The position numbers and the translations under genes were made by a program. From JAAUUE01 sp943370025 (lineage in GTDB: Bacteria; Cyanobacteriota; Cyanobacteriia; Cyanobacteriales; JAAUUE01), in contig CALRPI020000013.1 in NCBI GenBank assembly GCA_943370025.1, positions 1 to 64,000 of the forward strand: a stretch of 64,000 bases of DNA, given 5' to 3'. The notes beneath the pieces were generated by a model. It did not search any database and was not told the origin of the DNA. It worked only from the letters and a program-made list of their open reading frames with translations. Positions 8,386-17,097 of the stretch are shown here, one piece after another (the first letter of the stretch is position 1; every line of letters starts with the position of its first letter).

Positions 8386-9954
8386 ATGACCTTTTGTGTA
8401 GCACCGGGCTGCCAACAACCCCTTAATGATGACGATCAGGAGAATTGTAGTTCTTGTGGGGCGAAGTTACGCCTTGGGGGGCGATATTTGCCGATGCAAC
8501 TAATTGGCAAAGGAGGATTTGGGAAAACATTTCTAGCGATCGATCAACAAATTCCCTCCCAACCCCGGTGTATCGTCAAACAGCTATATATTGACCATCT
8601 GATGGGGGACACGATCGGCAAGGCAACCAAGCTTTTCCAGCAGGAATCTCAACGATTAGATGAACTAGGCAACCATTCCCAAATCCCCCGCCTCCTTGCC
8701 CATTTCAAACAAAGTGAACAACTATACTTAGTTCAAGAGTTTATTTCTGGTCAAACACTAGAACATCTATTTCTCCACGGGGGAGAATTTTCCGAGGTAC
8801 AAATCTGGCAATTATTAACTTCTCTATTACCAGTTTTGCAGTTTATCCATGAAAGAAATATTATTCATCGGGATATTAAGCCAGCCAATATTATGGTGAG
8901 AGCTACAGATCAATTGCCGATTTTAATTGACTTTGGGGTAGCAAAGGTATTGGTTTCTCGGAGTATTTCCCAGACAGGAACGATCGTGGGAACTCCCGAT
9001 TATATGCCTCCAGAACAAGCCTACGGCAAGGTATTTCCGGGTAGTGATCTGTATGGATTGGGGGCAACTTGTCTGTATTTGCTCACCGGAGAAAAACCGG
9101 GAGAAATGTTTGATGTGTTGGAAGATCAATGGCTGTGGAAGCGATATTTACCGGCGGGGCGGAGGGTGAGCGATCGCCTAGAAATGATCCTGAATAAATT
9201 AGTTGCTCCCAAACTCAGCCAACGATATCAATCTGCCCAAGATGCGATCGGCGATCTCCAAACCAATCTCCCCAGTGAGATAGCGACGAGTCTAGCCAAC
9301 AATCAACTACTGGTGACTAGCTCTAATCAGCAACTGTTGATCGCAGATCCTTCAATAGCTACACAGATTACTTCAGCGACAGGACTTACTCCCACAATTC
9401 CAGCCCCTGTCCCAGAATATTCCACCTCAGACATAGAGATTGTCAAAAAAAATATTGATAATCCCCCCTCTTTAGCTTTAAACCTCAGCGCCCGCAATCC
9501 GATTCTGAGTAAGGGATTAAACTACAGCAGATTACAAGTTCTCCTATTAAGAAAAAAGTGGCAAGAAGCTGATGTCGAAACTTGGGATTTGTTGAGGAAA
9601 GCATCTGGGAAACTGCATGGAATTTATTTGGATCTGGGAGATATTGAAAGGATTCCCGCAGAAGACCTATATAAAATTGATGAGTTGTGGTCAAACTATA
9701 GCAAAAAGAAGTTTGGCTTTACAGTCCAGAGTTTGATCTATGAAAATAGTGAAAATGATTACCAACAGTTTTGTCAAGCGATCGGCTGGTTATCCTATGC
9801 TTCTGCCATCCTTAATGCTGGCTATGTATTTACAGATAAAGCCCCTAGGGGACACTTACCTTCCCGGAGATTTATTGGTGGTTTTCAATGGTGGCGACAT
9901 GCAGAAATTATGTCCAAAAAACTACGCCGTGGTTTTGAAACAACCTCCTTATAA
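8386..9954 (+). CDS. Serine/threonine protein kinase fused to a GUN4 domain
   Basis: A 522-residue protein in three parts. Residues 4-24 form a four-Cys zinc-ribbon-like knuckle (C4, C9, C21, C24). Residues about 34-300 are a Hanks-type kinase with G-loop GKGGFGKT (41-48), catalytic Lys65, HRDIKPAN (161-168), DFG 182-184 and GTPDYMPPE (202-210), so it looks active. After a linker, residues about 380-515 form a GUN4 domain (SRLQVLLLRKKWQEAD, FGFTVQSLIYE, GGFQWWRHAE). GUN4 binds Mg-protoporphyrin/protoporphyrin IX and activates Mg-chelatase in chlorophyll synthesis. The fusion suggests a kinase controlled by a tetrapyrrole ligand, which is inference. It is monocistronic, with a hairpin repeat just after the stop. 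Confidence 0.9.
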   Translation: MTFCVAPGCQQPLNDDDQENCSSCGAKLRLGGRYLPMQLIGKGGFGKTFLAIDQQIPSQPRCIVKQLYIDHLMGDTIGKATKLFQQESQRLDELGNHSQIPRLLAHFKQSEQLYLVQEFISGQTLEHLFLHGGEFSEVQIWQLLTSLLPVLQFIHERNIIHRDIKPANIMVRATDQLPILIDFGVAKVLVSRSISQTGTIVGTPDYMPPEQAYGKVFPGSDLYGLGATCLYLLTGEKPGEMFDVLEDQWLWKRYLPAGRRVSDRLEMILNKLVAPKLSQRYQSAQDAIGDLQTNLPSEIATSLANNQLLVTSSNQQLLIADPSIATQITSATGLTPTIPAPVPEYSTSDIEIVKKNIDNPPSLALNLSARNPILSKGLNYSRLQVLLLRKKWQEADVETWDLLRKASGKLHGIYLDLGDIERIPAEDLYKIDELWSNYSKKKFGFTVQSLIYENSENDYQQFCQAIGWLSYASAILNAGYVFTDKAPRGHLPSRRFIGGFQWWRHAEIMSKKLRRGFETTSL

Positions 9955-9956
9955 AT

Positions 9957-10024
9957 ATTTATAAAGTCTGATTTTGCGCCCCCTCCGGGGGCGCAAAATC
10001 AGACCTTCTAGCCACTTTATAAAT
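9957..10024. terminator. Family B hairpin element B1 between convergent genes
   Basis: A 68 bp element with ends ATTTATAAAGT and ACTTTATAAAT around a 17-18 base-pair stem (GTCTGATTTTGCGCCCCC, loop TCC, complement). It starts 3 bases after the kinase-GUN4 stop and ends 6 bases before the holB stop, so it probably acts as a bidirectional transcription stop. A second copy lies upstream of tpiA. Confidence 0.75.
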
Positions 10025-10030
10025 GACCTC

Positions 10031-11050
10031 TTAAGAATAGATTTTGGGAGTATTTAGTTCTTGGAGTTTGAGCAAGGTCACTTCCCAAACTAAGCGGGGT
10101 TGGACATAACTCAAGAGATGTTTTTTGGCTTTTTCTAGACAGTCAATATAAACATGGCTAATTGATTGACTAACTGACTGATAATCTAACTTATTCCTTG
10201 ATTTATTCGCTACATAATGACTGTGCCAGTAATGGTGCTGTAGATACTCCAACAGCCACAGTTGTTGTTCTAGTTCTAGGGTTTTATCTAAATCACGAGC
10301 GAGGGCTAGGTTTTGTAGGGGTTTAGTCGGGAGTTTGTTGATTTTCTCGATAATTTCTGGGGGAATATCTTGTAATTGTTGCCAAGAGGAGATCGCATTC
10401 CCCGGACTACCTTGGGCTAGGGATAAAATAACTGGATTCTTGAGAATTTCTGAGTAATTGTGCTGTTGCAGAATAGTTTCTAACTGCTGTTTATCCAAAC
10501 GCCGCAGGGGAATTTTCTGACAGCGGGAAACGATAGTGGAGAGCAGAGCCGTCTCTGCACTAGCAATCAGAATAATCGTCGCTTTGCCCGGCTCTTCTAG
10601 GGTCTTCAGCAGGGCATTAGCAGCGGTTTCTGGCATGGTTTCTGCTTGCTCCAGCACCACAACTTTGCGGGGGGCAGCAAGGGGCGATCGACTCAGAAAT
10701 TCCGTCACTTCCCGCACTTGTTCTAGGCGAATCATCGGGGAACTTTTGCCCTTAAATCCGGTAGCGGCAGCTTCGGCGATCGAGATCCTATTTCCCTGAT
10801 GGAGATAGGTCGGCTGCACCCACAACACATCTGGGTGATTACCAGCGGCTAGTTTTTTCTGAAGAAGCGATCGCTGGGACTGGGCTAAGCCCACACTGAA
10901 TAATAATTCAATAAAATATCGAGCTACCAAACTTCTGCCCACCCCAGCGACCCCCGCCAAGAGATAGGCATTTGCCAGCCGATTTTGAGCTACAGCCTGT
11001 TCTAGAAGTTCGATTGCTTGGTCTTGACCAATAATATTGTGGTTAGTCAT
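10031..11050 (-). CDS. holB: DNA polymerase III subunit delta prime
   Basis: A 339-residue clamp-loader AAA+ protein. It carries an N-terminal P-loop-like segment GVAGVGRS (about 33-40, Arg in place of the canonical Lys), a long insertion up to residue ~100, the VVVLEQAETMPETAANALLKTLEEP block (about 128-152) typical of clamp-loader subunits, and an SRCQK sensor segment. The lost Walker Lys fits the delta-prime stator, which does not hydrolyse ATP. It is cytoplasmic, in the replisome. Family A copy A4 lies upstream of its start. Confidence 0.9.
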   Translation of the reverse strand: MTNHNIIGQDQAIELLEQAVAQNRLANAYLLAGVAGVGRSLVARYFIELLFSVGLAQSQRSLLQKKLAAGNHPDVLWVQPTYLHQGNRISIAEAAATGFKGKSSPMIRLEQVREVTEFLSRSPLAAPRKVVVLEQAETMPETAANALLKTLEEPGKATIILIASAETALLSTIVSRCQKIPLRRLDKQQLETILQQHNYSEILKNPVILSLAQGSPGNAISSWQQLQDIPPEIIEKINKLPTKPLQNLALARDLDKTLELEQQLWLLEYLQHHYWHSHYVANKSRNKLDYQSVSQSISHVYIDCLEKAKKHLLSYVQPRLVWEVTLLKLQELNTPKIYS

Positions 11051-11091
11051 CTCATAATTCTCCCGGCTCTACTACTGCAAAACGGCGGTTA

Positions 11092-11194
11092 TATAGCAAT
11101 CCTAAATGGTTTCACCCGCCTTCGGCGGGTGAAACCATCTGTCAGAAGCAAATTAATTTGGCAAGTGGTTAGCAAATGATTTAGGACTGCTATA
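11092..11194. repeat. Family A element, copy A4, overlapping a stop codon
   Basis: A 103 bp element beginning TATAGCAATCCTAAAT and ending ATTTAGGACTGCTATA, with a GTTTCACCCGCC / GGCGGGTGAAAC hairpin closed by a TTC loop. Its right end overlaps the last codon and supplies the TAG stop of the alcohol dehydrogenase gene on the minus strand. Confidence 0.85.
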
Positions 11195-12215
11195 TCATGG
11201 CAACTTTGATCACTCGACGATGCTTCATATCCTGAAACACAGCCTCTAGATCAGCCAAGGGGCGGCGATCGCTAATTAGCAATTCAAAGGGTAATAACCT
11301 ACTGCTCAGGAGAGATAGGGCATTACGCACATAGGTTGGAGTATTGTGAAACACCCCCTTGAGGGTCATTTCGCTGTAGTGCAATTGCTCAGTATTCACA
11401 CTAATTGTCGTATTTTTCGGACAACCACCAAAGAGATTAATCGTTGCTCCGGGGCGACCACAGGCGATCGCTTGCTCCCACACCTCCGGAACTCCAGTAG
11501 CCTCCACCACAATATCTGCCCCCCAGCCCTCGGTAAGTTGCCGCACCTGACCCGGGACATCAGTAACTTTTTTGTAATTAAAAGCCTGTTTTGCTCCTAA
11601 CTTTCTGCCAATTTCCAAGCGTTGATCATTCCCTCCAAACAAGATCGGGGTTACACCTCTAGTTAAACTCATGGCTGCGATGAACATTAAGCCGATCGCC
11701 CCATCCCCCAGCACCACTACGCGATCACCTTCCTGGAGATTAGACCTTGCCACCCCATGCAAAACACAAGCTAGGGGTTCCGTCATGGCTGCTAGATCCG
11801 CAGGCAAACTATCAGGAATGGGCAGTAAATTATGATGCACGATCGCGGGAGGGATTTTAATATATTCGGCAAAGGTGCCATTATTAAAACTTAAATCCCT
11901 ACACAGGGAATACTCCTGACGCTGACAAAAAAAGCACTGCATACAGGGAGCTGAGTTATTCGCTACCACGCGATCGCCCACTTGCCAACCCATCACCCCC
12001 GGACCGATCGCGGCAATCTCCCCAGCCACCTCATGACCGAATAAAGTAGGCAGTTGTAGCATTTTGGCATGACCACCCCGTCGCCACACCTTCAGGTCAG
12101 TGCCACAGGTAGTGGCAGTTGTCACCTTCAGGACAACTTCCCCTACATCGGGGACAGGTTCCGGGACATGTTCTAAGCGTAAATCTTCTTGACCGTAAAG
12201 GAGGGCTGCTAACAT
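11190..12215 (-). CDS. Zinc-dependent alcohol dehydrogenase (MDR family)
   Basis: A 341-residue medium-chain dehydrogenase. The catalytic zinc site is Cys37 (TTCGTDLKVW) and the GHE motif (His61-Glu62). A four-Cys structural zinc lobe follows (C-x2-C-x2-C-x7-C within APCMQCFFCQRQEYSLC). The NAD(P)-binding Rossmann motif is GDGAIGLMF. It resembles the threonine/sorbitol dehydrogenase-like branch; the substrate is not determinable. I chose ATG at 12215 over the upstream TTG at 12221. The start lies 6 bases after the stop of the Rpn-family gene, suggesting co-transcription. The TAG stop lies inside the terminal repeat of element A4. Confidence 0.85.
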   Translation of the reverse strand: MLAALLYGQEDLRLEHVPEPVPDVGEVVLKVTTATTCGTDLKVWRRGGHAKMLQLPTLFGHEVAGEIAAIGPGVMGWQVGDRVVANNSAPCMQCFFCQRQEYSLCRDLSFNNGTFAEYIKIPPAIVHHNLLPIPDSLPADLAAMTEPLACVLHGVARSNLQEGDRVVVLGDGAIGLMFIAAMSLTRGVTPILFGGNDQRLEIGRKLGAKQAFNYKKVTDVPGQVRQLTEGWGADIVVEATGVPEVWEQAIACGRPGATINLFGGCPKNTTISVNTEQLHYSEMTLKGVFHNTPTYVRNALSLLSSRLLPFELLISDRRPLADLEAVFQDMKHRRVIKVAMI

Positions 12216-12221
12216 AGGCAA

Positions 12222-13031
12222 TTATTCAGATCGTAATTTTTGAATTTGTTCGAGGGATAATCCCGTAAATTGAGCAATTAAATCTACAGAAATACCAGAA
12301 TGAATCATATTTAAGGCAATTTGCCTAACAGCTTCAGCCTTGCCTTCAGCCTTGCCTTCAGCCTTGCCTTCAGCCTTGCCAAGCGCTTTACCCTCAGCCA
12401 AACCTTCACGGAGAATTTCTTGATAAGTTACTGACTCTTGCATAATTTCTTTCCTCAGTAGTCTTTTAATAATTTCTTGATCTAATGCTAACCCAGAAAT
12501 AACATAGGTAGCAGCCATAAGATTTGCTTGGATTTCCCTATCAGGAATGACTTCAATTTGCTGAGCTACCTGCCTTAAAGTTTCTTCTGGATTATCAGTT
12601 TGACAAAGGGTAACAAAAGGCAAGAGTCCTTGGTATTGCTGTAACGCTTGGGGGGATTGTTCCCAGAGTCTGATGACTTGGAATTGGTGATTAGTTTGCT
12701 CTGAAGTATACCTAGTTTGCAGTACCAACGGGGAATTGCTCGGGCAAAGATAAATTATGACTTGATGAATTTTCTTGGTGGGAAATTTACGCCGCAGTCT
12801 GACCCAGTAATCCAACATCCTGAATGCCATATTTTCATCAGTTCTAGTCTGGAACTCGATATGGAGGATGATGTCTGCGGAGGTCAAGAATATGAGAGAG
12901 TCAGCCCGGATCGGTTCGGTGGAAAGTTCTGATGGTTTCAGTTCGGTAAGAGGGATAGGTTCCCCTAGAATCCAACTAGCAAAATCCGTGGAAAATGTTT
13001 CGGCTAGGAACTTACAGGTATTGTCAAACAT
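12222..13031 (-). CDS. Rpn-family recombination-promoting nuclease / putative transposase-like protein
   Basis: A 269-residue protein of the PD-(D/E)xK nuclease group common in cyanobacteria. The likely catalytic segment is near residues 42-62 (Asp in PIRADSLIFL, then the HIEFQT strand with Glu). MAFRMLDYWVRLR and IYLCPSN follow, as usual in the family. Residues about 217-235 contain four GKAE repeats encoded by a perfect 12 bp tandem repeat, and the C-terminus is a small helical motif. E. coli Rpn proteins promote RecA-independent recombination; the role here is unproven. It is probably co-transcribed with the dehydrogenase downstream. Confidence 0.75.
   Translation of the reverse strand: MFDNTCKFLAETFSTDFASWILGEPIPLTELKPSELSTEPIRADSLIFLTSADIILHIEFQTRTDENMAFRMLDYWVRLRRKFPTKKIHQVIIYLCPSNSPLVLQTRYTSEQTNHQFQVIRLWEQSPQALQQYQGLLPFVTLCQTDNPEETLRQVAQQIEVIPDREIQANLMAATYVISGLALDQEIIKRLLRKEIMQESVTYQEILREGLAEGKALGKAEGKAEGKAEGKAEAVRQIALNMIHSGISVDLIAQFTGLSLEQIQKLRSE
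12332..12379. repeat. 12 bp coding tandem repeat (4 perfect copies)
   Basis: The unit CTTCAGCCTTGC is present four times head to tail with no mismatch. On the minus strand it encodes GKAE repeats in the C-terminal part of the Rpn-family protein. Being a multiple of three, it can change copy number without frameshift. Confidence 0.9.
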
Positions 13032-13130
13032 TGAGGAATTTTATCATTTTTGGTAAGGGAATTTTAGCTATTACTGTTAAGCGATCGAGCATAATTATTT
13101 TTGATATTCCCTCCATCTACACTCTAGGAA

Positions 13131-13180
13131 TTAGGACTTACGCAGTGCCAACGAATTATCTAGAATCTCGGAAGTCCTAA
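13131..13180. repeat. Family C element, minimal copy C6
   Basis: A 50 bp palindromic copy: left end TTAGGACTTACGCAGTGCCA, right end AAGTCCTAA, lacking the central hairpin of other C copies. It lies in the 314-base gap between the divergent Rpn and dioxygenase genes, which is otherwise AT-rich with no other feature seen. Confidence 0.6.
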
Positions 13181-13345
13181 GGAATAAATATTTTTAGATA
13201 AAGTCTATCTATTTAGCGAATGGCTTTGAGGTAGGATTATCACCTCTCATTAGATATAAAATTATACCTTCCTTAGATAAAATTGGTATCTTAATGCATA
13301 ATACGTTGCTCAAAAAATAGCCGAAAAAATAATTAAGATTAAGGT

Positions 13346-14125
13346 ATGGTCTATCAAAAGAGTTATGGTAAATTGCTCCAAACTGTTGGAGTCAGGAGTG
13401 AGTTCTGGTCAACTGAAGTAAAACACGAACTAGACAGCCGGTACTGGAGTGTCTGCAACATCTCGGAGAACATAAATCTCCCAATGTGGCAGTCGTTCCT
13501 TCCCAACCTTCCACCAGATCCCTATGTGGAATGTCGCTGGAAGCGCATGTCATGGCTAGAAGTACTAGAAAATGGCGATGTCCAAGACATGGGACTATGT
13601 AGCATGGCACAGAGTGGCAGATACAATGATGCTGATACAATGGCAAACAAGAAGCGCTTTTACCCTTCTCTAGAACGAGCTTTTCTTGATCGTGCTGATG
13701 TTCAAGCGTTTGTGCGATCATGGGCAAAGCTTTGGGAGCTTAAGCCGCAGGAGCCAATTTTGATGCAAATTACTGGTGTAAAAGGCTATGGATGCATCGA
13801 TCCACTTCAGGGACAAGGTATTCATGCCGATGGAGGCAAAGCACTCAGCCTTGTCGTGCTATCTCGCAAAAATGTCTATAGTTCTACCAATCACCTGTAC
13901 CATGACAAAGCCGGGAAGCAGCCTATAGTTGACATTGATCTGAATCCGGGTGATGTTTTACATCTAAGGGACGACAAACTATTTCACAGCGTGGATGAGG
14001 TAACACGGCAAAATATTGATAACCCATTAGAAAGGTTCGTCGTTATTATCAACAGCCGCTTTGTTGATCAGTTCCAGAAGGAGGAGCTACGGAGGTGCTT
14101 TCCAAACGCAATGCTTTACGATTAA
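13346..14125 (+). CDS. 2-oxoglutarate/Fe(II) dioxygenase family protein (PF10014-like)
   Basis: A 259-residue cytosolic protein. The metal-binding triad is visible as H160-x-D162 (GQGIHADGG) and H214 (KLFHSVDEV), with R230 (ERFVVIINSRF) as the likely 2-oxoglutarate-binding Arg. This arrangement matches the 2OG-Fe dioxygenase family that includes free-amino-acid hydroxylases such as isoleucine dioxygenase. The substrate here is unknown, but a free amino acid or small peptide is plausible. It is monocistronic and convergent, with a 17-base gap, to the GGDEF-EAL gene; no terminator hairpin is visible between them. Confidence 0.75.
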   Translation: MVYQKSYGKLLQTVGVRSEFWSTEVKHELDSRYWSVCNISENINLPMWQSFLPNLPPDPYVECRWKRMSWLEVLENGDVQDMGLCSMAQSGRYNDADTMANKKRFYPSLERAFLDRADVQAFVRSWAKLWELKPQEPILMQITGVKGYGCIDPLQGQGIHADGGKALSLVVLSRKNVYSSTNHLYHDKAGKQPIVDIDLNPGDVLHLRDDKLFHSVDEVTRQNIDNPLERFVVIINSRFVDQFQKEELRRCFPNAMLYD

Positions 14126-14142
14126 GAATCGCTGGGAAACTA

Positions 14143-16668
14143 CTAACTGTTCGCTGGCGATCGCAGCATAACCTCTACCATCTTTTTACTTAGGGGTCGA
14201 GAGAAAAGATGTCCTTGCCCAAACTCACAGCCCATCTCTTGTAACCATTGTAGCTGCTGAGGAGTTTCAATTCCTTCTGCCACTACTGCTAAACCTAGTT
14301 GATTGCTGAGGGCAATAATTGTACTGACTACTTGATAGTTGCGATTGCCTTGTTGCATCTGACCAACAAAGGAGCGATCGATCTTCAGGCTATTGGCAGG
14401 TAATCGATGTAGATAATTGAGGGAAGAATAACCAGTACCAAAGTCATCAATACTAATCTTGATATCTCTTTCCTTAAATTTTTTTAGTAAGCTAATAGTT
14501 TTATTAATATTCTCAATTAGCATACTCTCGGTAATTTCTAAGGTGAGGTCAGAGCCTGCTAACCCGGTAGTAGCAAGAACTCGATCGATCTCTGCTAGGA
14601 GATTATTTTGGCGTAGGTCTTGGGCAGAAAGATTAACACTAATCTTTAAGGGTAGGCAATTAGGAAACTTGTTTTTCCAAACTACGAGTTGTTGACAGAC
14701 TGTACGTAACATCCAGTAATCAATCGGCACAATCAAGCCAGTTTCCTCCGCCATGGGAATAAATTGATCTGGAGAAACCAGCCCCCTGGTTGGATGTTGC
14801 CACCGCACCAGAGCTTCAAACCCAACTAAACGATGCTCTCCTAGCATCAAACTTCCCGGTGAGGAAGCAGAGGTTAGGGCATCACCAGTAATGGCAATAA
14901 TTGGCTGGTAATAAATAAAAAACTCTTCTCGCTCTAGCGCTTTCCGAATATCTGTTTCTAGAGTAAGGCGATTTACTGCTTGAGTGTGCATTTCCACATT
15001 GAATACTTTATAGGAACCCTTGCTTGCGGCCTTCGCTCGATACATAGCAATATCTGCATCCCGGATCAAGTCCGTGGCTTGATGGTAATGACTTGTGCCT
15101 AAAACAATCCCCACACTGGTACTAATAACTACTTCTGAATCATTAATATAGAAGGGATTTTGGAGGTCTGCTAAGATCCGTTCGGTAACTTGGATGGCTT
15201 TTTCCACGCCGATCACATCTTCTAATAAAATAACAAACTCATCTCCTCCTAAGCGAGCGACTAGATCAATATCCCGGAGGTGACTTTTGAGTTTCTGGGC
15301 TACTACTGTTAAAAGCTGATCACCAGCTAAATGTCCTAGACTATCGTTAATGACCTTGAAGCGATCGAGGTCAAGAAACAAAACCGCATAGTTATAGGTA
15401 TCTAAACGCCTAGAGCGATTAATTGCCAATTCTAAGCGCTCTATGAGCAAGCTCCGATTGGGCAGCCCCGTTAATTGATCGTGGAGAGCATCGTACCGGA
15501 GCTTTTCTTGGGTCTCAATCCGTTCCGTGACATCCCTAGAGGTGGTTTGCAATTTAATTACTTGATCATCCATACCCATAATCGGCTTTGTCAGGGTTTC
15601 AAACCAAATATAGGTTCCAGATTTATGGCAGATGCGATAGGTAACAGGAATGGGATTTAGGTTTAAGGCATGATCATGGGATTCTTGAACAATAGTGTGG
15701 TCTTCTGGGTGAATAAATGTGTAGGGATCCCGACCAAGTAATTCTTTGTAGTGATAGCCTAGGAGCATTTCACAGGAAGGGCTAACGTAGAGATAGCGAC
15801 CATCTGGTTCATGGAGACAAACTAAATCATTGGTGTTTTCTGCCAAAAGCCGATAGCGTTCTTCACTTTCTCGTAATTCCAAATCTGCTTGTTTACGATC
15901 TGTTAAATCTATATCAATACAATACATTTCATGCTTACCTTCTGTATTGGTCAGCATGACATGGCTGGAATAGACCGTCACTCTAGAGCCATCTTTGCAT
16001 AGTAACTCTAATTCACTAGCTGGAATTTCCTGTCCCTCTGTATGCCAAGCCTGAATAGCGTTAATAACGTATTGCCGCATTTCTGGAGGAATAACTAAAT
16101 CCTCTATTTGCCTGCCCAGAGCTTCTGCTTTGGTATAGCCATAGAATTTTTCACTGGCATTATTCCAGTAAATAACTTGACGTTGGAGATTGTAACCTTG
16201 GACAGCGATCAAAGGTGTAAACTCAAACAGATGTCGGAATCTTTGCTCACTGTCCTTAAGGCGTTGTTCTGCTTGTTGGCGATCGCAACGCCCTTGGGCA
16301 TCCCGCAGTTCCCGCCGGACTGCCTCCGGTAGCCGCTTGAGGTTTTCCTTCATTACATAGTCATTGGCTCCAGATTTCATCATTTCCACTGCCAAAACTT
16401 CGCCGATCGTCCCAGAGACCAAAATAAAAGGAATCTCTGGATGATATTCCCGAACTATTTTTAGGGCAGCGGGGGCATTGAATTTGGGTAGACGGTAATC
16501 AGAGATGATGATATCCCAAGACTTTTCTTGAAGGGCAGATTTTAGCTCCTCACTAGTTTGTACCCGCTGCCATATAGGGGCAAATCCTCCCCGACGCAGT
16601 TCGCGTAATACTAACAGGGCATCGTCTTCTGCATCTTCAATTAGCAGGAGATTCAAAGGTTCTGTCAT
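14143..16668 (-). CDS. Receiver-PAS-PAS-GGDEF-EAL cyclic-di-GMP regulator
   Basis: An 841-residue protein: receiver domain 1-120 (E11-D12, phosphoacceptor D57 in ISDYRLP), two PAS/PAC domains (about 140-255 and 270-385), GGDEF domain about 390-555 with intact LGGDEF, and EAL domain about 575-830 with intact EALVRW. Both catalytic signatures are present, so it could make or degrade c-di-GMP depending on input. It is the last gene of a three-gene operon, 3 bases after the Rcp1-like gene. The likely input is phosphotransfer from the multi-PAS kinase (inference). Confidence 0.92.
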   Translation of the reverse strand: MTEPLNLLLIEDAEDDALLVLRELRRGGFAPIWQRVQTSEELKSALQEKSWDIIISDYRLPKFNAPAALKIVREYHPEIPFILVSGTIGEVLAVEMMKSGANDYVMKENLKRLPEAVRRELRDAQGRCDRQQAEQRLKDSEQRFRHLFEFTPLIAVQGYNLQRQVIYWNNASEKFYGYTKAEALGRQIEDLVIPPEMRQYVINAIQAWHTEGQEIPASELELLCKDGSRVTVYSSHVMLTNTEGKHEMYCIDIDLTDRKQADLELRESEERYRLLAENTNDLVCLHEPDGRYLYVSPSCEMLLGYHYKELLGRDPYTFIHPEDHTIVQESHDHALNLNPIPVTYRICHKSGTYIWFETLTKPIMGMDDQVIKLQTTSRDVTERIETQEKLRYDALHDQLTGLPNRSLLIERLELAINRSRRLDTYNYAVLFLDLDRFKVINDSLGHLAGDQLLTVVAQKLKSHLRDIDLVARLGGDEFVILLEDVIGVEKAIQVTERILADLQNPFYINDSEVVISTSVGIVLGTSHYHQATDLIRDADIAMYRAKAASKGSYKVFNVEMHTQAVNRLTLETDIRKALEREEFFIYYQPIIAITGDALTSASSPGSLMLGEHRLVGFEALVRWQHPTRGLVSPDQFIPMAEETGLIVPIDYWMLRTVCQQLVVWKNKFPNCLPLKISVNLSAQDLRQNNLLAEIDRVLATTGLAGSDLTLEITESMLIENINKTISLLKKFKERDIKISIDDFGTGYSSLNYLHRLPANSLKIDRSFVGQMQQGNRNYQVVSTIIALSNQLGLAVVAEGIETPQQLQWLQEMGCEFGQGHLFSRPLSKKMVEVMLRSPANS

Positions 16669-16671
16669 GGC

Positions 16672-17094
16672 TTATAGACTCTTTATGATCGGCTCATTGA
16701 CTAGTACCCAGTATAATCCCAACTGCTTGACGGCTTCGGTGAATTTGTCAAACTCCACAGGTTTACGGACATAGCTATTTGCTCCCAAGTGATAACTGTC
16801 GATGATATCTCTTTCTTCGCTAGAGGAGGTCAACACTACAACGGGTAGCAATCGGGTGCGATCGTTTGCCCGGAGACGACGCAATACTTCGAGTCCGTCA
16901 ATTTTGGGCAGTTTAATATCTAGAAGCACTACCGTGGGCAGGGGGTCATTGCCCAGCAAAATATTTAAGGCTTCCTCCCCATTGTGAGCTACTGTGATGT
17001 CATTGGCGATGCTGTTGCGGCGTAATGCCCGGATGATCAACTTTTCATCATCAGGATTATCTTCAACTAGCAGAATAGAACGGGTATTATTCAT
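16672..17094 (-). CDS. Rcp1-like single-domain response regulator
   Basis: A 140-residue CheY-like protein with acidic pocket E11-D12, phosphoacceptor D59 (LLDIKLP), Thr in VLTSS and Lys in YVRKPVEF. The NPDDEKLIIRAL start and EFDKFTEAVKQLGLYW end are typical of Rcp1, the partner of cyanobacterial phytochrome-type kinases. Three-base gaps on both sides place it in the same operon as the kinase and the GGDEF-EAL protein. It may shuttle phosphate between the two. Confidence 0.92.
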   Translation of the reverse strand: MNNTRSILLVEDNPDDEKLIIRALRRNSIANDITVAHNGEEALNILLGNDPLPTVVLLDIKLPKIDGLEVLRRLRANDRTRLLPVVVLTSSSEERDIIDSYHLGANSYVRKPVEFDKFTEAVKQLGLYWVLVNEPIIKSL

Positions 17095-17097
17095 GGC

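Noticed and set aside
12222..13031. Autonomous transposase for the small repeats
   Set aside because: Rpn-family proteins are PD-(D/E)xK nucleases; TA-specific elements are expected to use DDE (IS630/mariner) enzymes, so this gene is not a good candidate.
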